Shown in pieces: positions 56,670 to 64,000 of a stretch of DNA of 64,000 bases. Origin of the DNA: Mimachlamys varia. Its lineage: Eukaryota > Mollusca > Bivalvia > Pectinida > Pectinidae. Below the pieces are notes generated by a model, which searched no databases, was not told where the DNA came from, and was given only the letters and a program-made list of their open reading frames with translations. The translations under genes and the position numbers were made by a program. The first letter of the stretch is position 1, and the number at the start of each line of letters is the position of its first letter. The stretch covers positions 63,115,686 through 63,179,685 of the forward strand of contig OX392529.1 of the NCBI GenBank assembly GCA_947623455.1. Direction: 5' to 3'.

Positions 56670-56975
56670 TAAAGTCTAAGGTCATCAAGTTTGTAGATCT
56701 AAGGTCATCAAGTTTATGATTCGGGTCTAAGGTCATCAAGTTTGTGATTCAGGTCTAAGGTCATCAAGTTTGTGATTCAGATCTGAGGTCATCAAGTTTG
56801 TGATTCAGATCTGACTTCTAAGGTCATCAAGTTTGTTATTCAGATCTAAGGTCATCAAGTTTGTTATTCAGATCTAAGGTCATCAAGTTTGTAGATCTAA
56901 GGTCATCAAGTTTGTTATTCAGATCTAAGGTCATCAAGTTTGTTATTCAGATCTAAGGTCATCAAGTTTGAGCAC
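56670..56975. repeat. About 28-bp repeat with AAGGTCA, about 10 copies
   Basis: Unit GATCTAAGGTCATCAAGTTT plus GTTATTCA. Each copy has an AGGTCA nuclear-receptor half-site. Confidence 0.92.
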
Positions 56976-57037
56976 TTGAATTAGTTTATAAGGTCCAGAG
57001 CCCTGATTATGGCCAGTTGTTACTGGGGATATACTGG

Positions 57038-57462
57038 TACAGTGCATTCCTCTTTATATCATGTTCCATTTGTCAGACAAAAACTTGAGATTAGCAGGTA
57101 TGTAACATTAACATACACATGTTTCCACTAAATCTAGTGCATTTCTAATCTAAATAACTAAAAGTGAGTTATTCATTGTACATATGAATATTAATATATT
57201 GATAACATTATTTCAAATAAAAAAAAATAATTTGGGGAGGGGCTGGGGTATTTTTTTCTATACAATACTTTGTACAAGTTGTGACTGAAATCAATGTAAA
57301 TGACATCATTTTATGGATTTTTTATGTGATTGGGTGAAAAATCATGATATTAACCAAATAAAATTTCATAGATTATATAGAGGGGGAAATGGTGCTTGGA
57401 AAAACATGATATAAAGAGGAATGTGATATTAACAGGGTTGATATTAAGTGGAATCCACTGTA
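57038..57462. mobile_element. 421-bp MITE of pogo/Tc1-mariner type
   Basis: Element 57040-57460, flanked by TA on each side. Ends CAGTGCATTCCTCTTTATAT (left) and, read inward from the right, CAGTGGATTCCACTTAATAT. A 21-bp sequence CATTCCTCTTTATATCATGTT-type (shown in part) is also repeated in inverted orientation near the right end. No transposase frame. Confidence 0.82.
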
Positions 57463-58510
57463 TAAAGTTCAGTTAATGACCTTAATCTACTTTCAGGGTG
57501 ACAAGGGTCGAATTTGTAAAAACTTCAACAAAACCCTTTTGTAAAGAATCATCATGTTAAAGGTTGGAGAGGGCCATGATTGTTGGGTGGGCAGAGGATC
57601 AGTGACAATATTTGTCTACCTTGCTGTGTAAATGTCAAAGCTGAACTTTTATTGCTGTCTGGGGTTAAAGTTAGTATGGGATATAAACAAGATACACAAT
57701 GTTTGATATACTGCCCTATCTAGCTAGCATACATTAAACCACTTTACTGTTTATAGATATACAATTCTTATACAATCAATACAATTAACATTTATATTAT
57801 TAAGGAATTCGCAGAATCTGCATAGTATCAGGTTCTATCACTAATAGTCCTATGCCACCTGGCTAATATTCTCCCTATGCCTGCATGTGTGCTGGAGTTG
57901 TATTGTGTTCTGTTGGTAGTGGGGCAGTGCTTCCAATGGTATCTTTTATAGTGCCACTTCACTTGAATGCTCATAGCACAGATAATACAACACCCACCCC
58001 AGACCATTTGATACTCCACCTGGGTTGCTGGAGTTGTGTAGTAGTGGCCATAGTATAAGTAAATACTATTTTTTTTAATCTTCATGTTCTACAAGATGAA
58101 GATCTAGATATATACCCGTCCATAGGAATAGGGAGCATGTAGCTACAAAATGTTGACGTATGGTTTCTGATCTCATGTTTTGGAACACAGTTTTAGTTCA
58201 GTGTCTCTCCTACTAGGCCCTTTCATATGCTGTGTGAAGGCAAGTCTTATGTATAAAATACTAAACCCAACCCAAACAACCCCCATCCCAGGCCAAACCA
58301 CTACCACTCGGGCCCAACCAACCACGCCATCCCAGACCCAACCATCCCCAACCAACCACCCTTGAATGCATTCCTTAAGCGTTATGGATTCAGTATCCAT
58401 TCTCATGAAGTATATCATGATGGCTTTAAGGGCTTATTTTACCTAAATTTGATTTATGTCAAGTAAAAACCTTGTCATGGCTGATACAAGCCCTCAGGAT
58501 TATATCTTCA
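57463..58510. other. Non-coding host DNA
   Basis: A C/A-rich stretch of CCCAACC-type words lies at about 58262-58360. Nothing else is supported. Confidence 0.5.
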
Positions 58511-58514
58511 GTTT

Positions 58515-58740
58515 GTCCATTTTACAGTTACCGAAAATTACAATTTCAAAATCTGTCCATTTTACCGTTACATAAAATTACATTTCAAAGTCTGTCCATT
58601 TCACAGTTATGGAAAAGAACATTTTCAAAGTCTGTCCATTTTACAGTTATGGAAAATTGCAATTTCAAAGTCTGTCCATTTTACCGTTACATGAGTTACA
58701 TTTTCAATGTCTGTCCATTTTACCGTTATGTCACTACATG
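58515..58740. repeat. About 38-bp tandem repeat, 6 copies
   Basis: Unit contains TCAAAGTCTGTCCATTTTAC and a CGTTACAT or AGTTATGG variant. Confidence 0.87.
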
Positions 58741-59734
58741 TACATCTGACTAGTCAGTGTTTATCATCTGCAGTATGGCCTGTAAAAAGTCTTCTCTTAA
58801 CGTGGTTTACAGGGAAGACACCTGTAACGAGAGCTGACAGCACGACAACATATCTGACAGGGGTTAAATCACCAGACCTATTAGTGAGCTGTCTCTCTGG
58901 GGACCTGTAATTAGTGGGGGGGGGGGGGGGGGGCAAGAACCACAGACATCAGCTAGCAAGTTAATCAAGGCTGAAATGATTGTCTGCAGGTGTCCTTAAT
59001 TAGCTTGGTCAATGAGTGATTCAATTGAGAAATTAAATTGCTGGTAAATGATTTTAACTAAGGACTCCCAAAGATAAAAATTAAACTAGTAGAGTACTCA
59101 CGTGTGATTGTAATTTGATAGTGCTCTCCTTTATCCTAGGGGTGCAGTTACAGCCATAGTGATGTGGGATTTTATAAAGTACCAGCTGGGGCCAGATTAA
59201 ATTGATTACATGTAATGTTTTATAACATGTATTGAGAATGTAGCAGACCTGACTATCTAGATCATTGGTGACCAGGTAGCTAAGGTGGTAGAATATCTAT
59301 CTAGATTTAGAAGGGTCCCTGAGGCTTGATTCCAATCTAGCCTTACATTTCTTCTTTTCCTGTTACAAACTTGGTGAGCTTGCCAAACCTTATTTCAGCA
59401 GTAGGTGAGCTCGGCAAGGGGATACCTGAACCTAGGTTGTAAATAGTGTTGTCTTCAAGGGGAAAAGTTGAGGAAGAGAACAGCGAATATAAATAAGAAC
59501 TGGACTGGGGTTGTTTATCTACAAGTGGGTAGCTCTATTTGTAGGAGATCTGTCAATAAATGCTAGGTCCTGGGTTTGATCCCAGTCTAGCTTTAAATTT
59601 GCTTCAATAGCAATTAATTAATACATGTATACACTTTCCTATTTAACTTCAAACAGTGTTAATCTTCTACGATGTGTATCCCCACTCACATATGTTTTGA
59701 TTTTTTCAGATACTGTATCTGACATAATCAATGA
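58741..59734. other. Non-coding host DNA with a G19 run
   Basis: About 19 consecutive G at 58916-58934; no exon is supported. Confidence 0.5.
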
Positions 59735-59835
59735 AAAATGTATTACTATAAAATTGGTAAAACTGTATTACTGTAAAATTGGTAAAACTGTATTACTGTA
59801 AAATTGGTATAACTGTATTACTGTAAAATTGGTAT
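59735..59835. repeat. 25-bp tandem repeat, 4 copies
   Basis: Unit ACTGTATTACTGTAAAATTG plus GTAAA. Confidence 0.9.
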
Positions 59836-59939
59836 AAAAAAAATCAGAGAATATATACAAAGCATTAACAAAACCTTATCCGAACTCAAAATCGATTAAA
59901 CTACAGGCAAAATAGGAACAAAAGATGAATTTACATGGA

Positions 59940-60294
59940 TACCCTGGTAAAAGTACCAAGATAATAAGACCAGGTGTTCCGGAAGAGTAAGCATCTTCTG
60001 CTTCATCGACGACACCCGCCATGTAAATCTTGGTCACATCCAAGTAAACGTCCAGTCCTTAAAATGAGAACCGAGGTTTATCATAAAGCTAAGTAGTAAT
60101 TTGAGTTGCCCGTGTTGGTCATAGTTTAAGTAAAAATTGAGGTAGGAAGCTGATGTAGGAGAGTCTGTTGTGTCCTTAATCTCAAGTTCAGTAGGGTATA
60201 TATGATTGACTAGGTCAGCAAACTTCTTGTTGTTTATAGACAAAACATCGTTGATAAGTATATTTTGTAGTGTTATCTTAATTGATCCAATCAA
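59940..60294 (-). pseudogene. Decayed reverse-transcriptase fragment
   Basis: The minus-strand frame 60294-60034 reads LINDVLSINNKKFADLVNH, then IYPTELEIKDTT and SASYLNFYL. This fits RTs with YIDDVLSINN followed by IYP.ELEIK.TT and SASYLD, here with the first catalytic D changed to N and the Y lost. I recall such RTs from invertebrate Penelope-like or related elements. Downstream minus-strand bases (to about 59940) resemble the tail of the same element. The upstream part is cut by the SINE side. Confidence 0.6.
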
Positions 60295-60504
60295 GGGGCT
60301 GCGGTGGCCGAGTGGTTAAGGTGTTCTGACATTCTACAACTAGCCCTCCACCTCTGGGTTGCGAGTTCGAATCCCACATGGGGCAGTTGCCAGGTTAACT
60401 GACCGTAGGTTGGTGGTTTTCTCCTGGTACTCCGGCTTTAAATTTTCTCAACCGCTAAAACCTGGCTGTTAATAGGACGTAAAACAAAATAAACCAAACC
60501 AAAC
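60295..60504 (+). mobile_element. tRNA-derived SINE with target duplication
   Basis: tRNA-Leu/Ser-like head with A box TGGCCGAGTGGTTAAGG and B box GAGTTCGAATCC, a body with GGTTTTCTCCTGGTACTCCG, and a tail AAACAAAATAAACCAAACC. Flanked by TGATCCAATCA (60283-60293) and TGATCCAGTCA (60506-60516), an 11-bp target duplication with one mismatch. Transcribed by Pol III in an active copy (family knowledge). Confidence 0.88.
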
Positions 60505-60516
60505 ATGATCCAGTCA

Positions 60517-62026
60517 TTATAAAACGTGATTTCATGCTATTTGACTTTGGAATTCTGTACAGTGGAAACTCTGGAGACTTTTGTTGATAAAGTCAGGACA
60601 CCAGTATACGTATCATCGTGAAGTTCAATGATTGGGTATCATTTATTGATATAAAATATTTAAATTGATGTTGACTTTTGTTTGTTAACATAATCATGTG
60701 TAGTGCCTTGTTGATCACCCCTATAAACACTGTTATAAATAACTCTGTGTGTGAGTGACATATAGCTAGCTGACAGTGGAAACTTCGTCCAATCAAAACA
60801 ACGATATGAGAATCAAATTGAATGGCCACTACTACAATAATGACTAGGCCACATCCTGTCTGCCTTTTGTGGTACACTGTTTAGCCAGCAGCTATTTACT
60901 GTGTGTTGAGCGCCTTATCATCTGTTTGCACACTCATGCTGTTTAGTAAGGAAACAAGAGGTGTACTTGTATAGGTTGATAGTTGATATAGGTTAAATTG
61001 ATCCCCAAGTCTCCTACACGTGTCCGGAGTCACCTTATAATTGGTCCTCTTTGTTTAGAGATTTCTATTGTTAACCATAGATTTGAAATTGTGTAAAATT
61101 TGCTTTTTATGTGCGACCTCTTAATGTAACACACATATACCGGTATGTATGTCAGTAACAGTAAAAATCTGAAATAGTCATAAGTCTCCTTTCGAATTTT
61201 TTTTTTTTTGTGTAAACTAATTATAAAACTCATTCTTGGTAAATGTGTGTATATAGTTAAATGTTGTCATTTTGCAGGTGTCAACAAATCAATATATTTA
61301 ATATTGATGAAATTGATTTCTTCAAAAGCAGTTGTTAGACTTCGTCAATCTTGCTCACTCAGTTGAGTTAAAACAATCACTAGGAAATAATTTTCTCTTG
61401 GTCACTGATCTTTGTCTTGTGTAGATCAAAATTTTACATTTTGTCAAAAAAGTGAAGATGAGTTACAGATTTCGTCAAACATGGTCAATAAATGTTGTCA
61501 TATGTGGAGTAATATAGTTTATCAAATAGGAAATATGATATGGTTGCCCTGACTAGATAGATACTCAAATTAGGAGTGTGTAGTTGCTTTAGAGAGTGTA
61601 TATAACATGTCATTAATTTTATGGAAAAAAATTCTCTCTACACTGGAAATATCTTTTGTAAAGGCATTTGTTGCGTGCATTATAAGCCAGAGAATCCAAT
61701 ATCAATATGCCTTATATATCTCTTTGTCGGTTTTTCTTTGTAATTATGGATCTATACTGCAGCATCTGTTGCTCATAGCATTTTCTTTATCAAGTAAATG
61801 GTTTATTTTTGAAGAATTTAATCATTTTCCAGAAAAAGTATTTCTGTTCAAGATTAACAAATAAGGTTGTTTGAAATATGAACAGGCTTGGTTTAAAAGA
61901 AAATCCTCGTTCTAATTGAAACGACTGATTCCTGTATAGTTGGTGTTAAAATTGATTAAATCTTGTAAACTTGATCCGATTTGTAGGACTTTTGCTGTGA
62001 AATTTATCCTGTGGTTAACATTTCAG
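60517..62026. other. Intron or upstream region of the right-edge gene
   Basis: AT-rich with no supported exon. A T12 run lies near 61200. The 85-codon frame at 61607 is hydrophobic and AT-driven. The stretch ends in the acceptor ACATTTCAG at 62026. Confidence 0.55.
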
Positions 62027-63845
62027 ATCGTGACGATGGGCAACAAGTCTTCCTCGAGGAAAGACGGAGAGCAGTATGGGGAAACACGGGCAAGGAGTCG
62101 CTCCTTTAATGGCCTCACCTCAAAATTCCGCCGCAATAAATCTCCGCAGAGAGAAAGAAGTTCATCTTTCTCTGAGCCACGACCGAAGCGAGGCAGCTTC
62201 AGGTCGAACGGTTATGTCAGATCGGGTCAGAACATCCAGACAAAAGGTACGCCCGATAAAGATCACACGGTCAGTATACAGAGTGGCAAAATGAGAACAT
62301 CAGAATCCGAGTCCAAGATTTTATCATCATCAGCACCGTCTCGTGCACATCATTTCCCGTCTAGTCACAGCGCTGGTTCAATCACTTATATAGATAGTAA
62401 GGAGCGAGATACCTTGGGGCGTGACACAATACGTAGGTCACTCACTCGCAAGGACAGCACCGAATCACCACGGCTGTCTGCACGTAACATGCGTAATGTG
62501 TCACATACACTGTATGGAGAAAAATTGGAAAATATTTCTAAGCGGCGTGGTCTTGCTGTAATGAATCGTGATCTCTCCCTCTCCCAGGCAAGTTTGTCTA
62601 AAATGTCCATGAAATCACAATCGATGCAGAGTCTGACATCTAACAATGACCTTGACTTTGATCGCAACAGTGACAGAGGACAAAATAATGTGGAGTATTC
62701 TCAGATCTGTGTACGACAACGCGTTGCCCCACTACATATGGATCTCAGTAACGAGTATTTCCGTCCTAGAACCAGCTCCGCACCTGCTATTGACCTTGTC
62801 AAACCAAAAGTAACCCCTCCAAGGTCGGTCGCCATGGGAACTAGTGTACAGATGAGAAGGACTTCTCATCAGATTCATTCAGAGAAGAGAAAAGAGCAGG
62901 AAATTAAACGAAGATCACTTGAGGTGGATGAGCGTAAGCGTCGGTCACTGGAGTTTGATATTAGTTCTAGGCGATATGAGATTCCTGATAAAAGGTCCCC
63001 AGAAGAGGTTGTGCAGGCCAGGAGGATGTTGGTATTCCGTGCCCTCAAAGATGAAAATGAGGTGATTTATTCCACGCCTACAGAACTACGATCAGTGTCC
63101 CCGTCACAAAGTGAACACTCCCTGTCCTCTTACAACAGGGCAGTGTCACCAGTGGACAGGTCTACTTCTCCTAGCAACAGGTCTGTATCACCTGGTTACC
63201 GCTCTCTGTCTCCTAGAAACAGGGCATCTTCTCCTGAGTGTGGACAATTTACACCAAGATCCAAATCACCAGCTGTCGAGTATGCCCAGATACAGCGCAG
63301 AAATTCTAGTCCCCATAGTTACAGTCCTGTCAAAGACACAAATCAAGGGTCAGCGGAGAAGTGCATTATGACACCGCCATCAAAGGTTCCAAACGCTAAG
63401 AGAGCACTGCCCAACATTGATGAGTATAAAATTCTCGGTAATAGAGCCGCAACTCGTGAACATTGGGGGTCATACGAAAGTTTGACCATGAGGTCACGAA
63501 AAGATGATGATTTAACTGATGATGAAAATGTTGGAATGCGTGATAGAAGTGTTTCTCTTTCATTAAGAGGCTTAACACAAAATGCAAGTGATCAGAATTC
63601 TTCGTCAGTGTCGCCACGTAACTCTGATAGTCCATTGTCACATTCTCGTAGTAACAGTTGGTCCGTGATTCGTGACTGCCAAGCAGCTTCTCCAACAAAA
63701 GCAACTGTGCCGGTGAATCAGCAGGCGCCGATCCACCGTCTGTGGAGTTACAGTGTGTCGTCCCTTGCAGATATATCCCTGGACTTAGCCCCTCAGGCAC
63801 AGAACCGTTACCTTGACGACACGAGGAACAGCAAGGAGGAGTGTG
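62027..63845 (+). CDS. 5' coding exon of an unrecognised serine/arginine-rich, probably myristoylated protein
   Basis: Acceptor TTAACATTTCAG before 62027; ATG at 62036 begins MGNKSSSRK. G at position 2 with S at 6 fits N-myristoylation, which would place it on membranes (inference). The long frame to the left of the ATG is intron. About 603 codons lie in this exon: basic serine-rich N-terminus, many RRS and RKRRSLE phosphosite-like motifs (about 290-320), and a run of seven SP motifs (about 365-410, e.g. AVSPVDRSTSPSNRSVSPG). No folded domain is recognised. The exon probably ends at GTGTG|GTACGT (63845); reading on reaches a stop at 63875. The gene continues beyond the window. Confidence 0.75.
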
Positions 63846-63918
63846 GTACGTATACCCCATGTAAAATTAGCTTGTAAGAACAAATCTTCTTTGATCTTTT
63901 AATATTGATTATCCTTAG

Positions 63919-63954
63919 TGCTATTTGCTGTACCCGACGTACCTCATTTAAAAG
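63919..63954 (+). CDS. Candidate 36-nt microexon of the same gene
   Basis: Acceptor TTATCCTTAG before 63919 and a strong donor AAAAG|GTAAGTG at 63955. Joined to the 63845 end it stays in phase and reads VLFAVPDVPHLK with one base carried over. The length is a multiple of three. Confidence 0.5.
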
Positions 63955-64000
63955 GTAAGTGTATTCAGGTTTTGCCAATTGAAGTTTTTATGAAAGATAT

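Noticed and set aside
54787..56739. Several long Cys-rich and Leu/His-rich frames on both strands
   Set aside because: All come from the 33-bp minisatellite; they open in several frames at once, which real coding repeats do not do.
61607..61864. 85-codon hydrophobic frame
   Set aside because: AT-rich intron sequence without splice sites or recognised features.

Overview
This window is animal nuclear DNA. Spliceosomal exons, dispersed tRNA-headed SINE and MITE copies, two Ty3/Gypsy retrotransposons and a Polinton all point to a metazoan. The very heavy minisatellite load and the repeat families suggest a bivalve mollusc (inference; no marker gene proves it). Roughly a quarter of the window is tandem repeat. 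No rRNA gene, standard tRNA gene or CRISPR array is present.

Layout. 1-4324: minus-strand Gypsy element (K02A2.6/Mag type by its paired zinc knuckles), with an uninterrupted gag-pol frame that runs off the left edge and one LTR at 3951-4324. 5975-13792: exons of a plus-strand sorting nexin-10/11-like gene (PX domain). Its introns are filled with minisatellites, two of which start exactly at an exon/5' splice-site junction. 14665-16515: a 23-bp CCAAT-containing array. 18640-34195: one 40-bp minisatellite split by a complete 10,517-bp Polinton (21021-31537). 36879-45630: a complete Gypsy element with identical 234-bp LTRs, a 4-bp target duplication and a chromodomain integrase. 46300-59900: mostly minisatellites, with a 68-bp foldback element and a 421-bp pogo/Tc1-type MITE. 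59940-60516: a decayed reverse-transcriptase fragment and a SINE. 62027-63954: the 5' coding exons of a plus-strand host gene for a serine-rich, probably myristoylated protein.

The Polinton is the main item. It has perfect 338-bp inverted repeats and a perfect 6-bp target duplication, but only three genes: a zinc-finger/protein-primed DNA polymerase B, a polyQ-rich fusion carrying the packaging-type ATPase, and a chromodomain integrase. No capsid or protease gene is visible. Four promoter-like units share one architecture: TATAAATA 31-32 nt before a TCATT initiator, then a GA[G/C]GAG element about 20 nt downstream. The polymerase and integrase genes end in homologous 3' UTRs with a covarying hairpin. 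The ATPase has no 3' UTR of its own, so its transcript probably ends at the integrase terminator.

Host genes: the sorting nexin-like protein should bind PI3P on endosomes. The gene at the right edge is not recognised beyond its general protein features.
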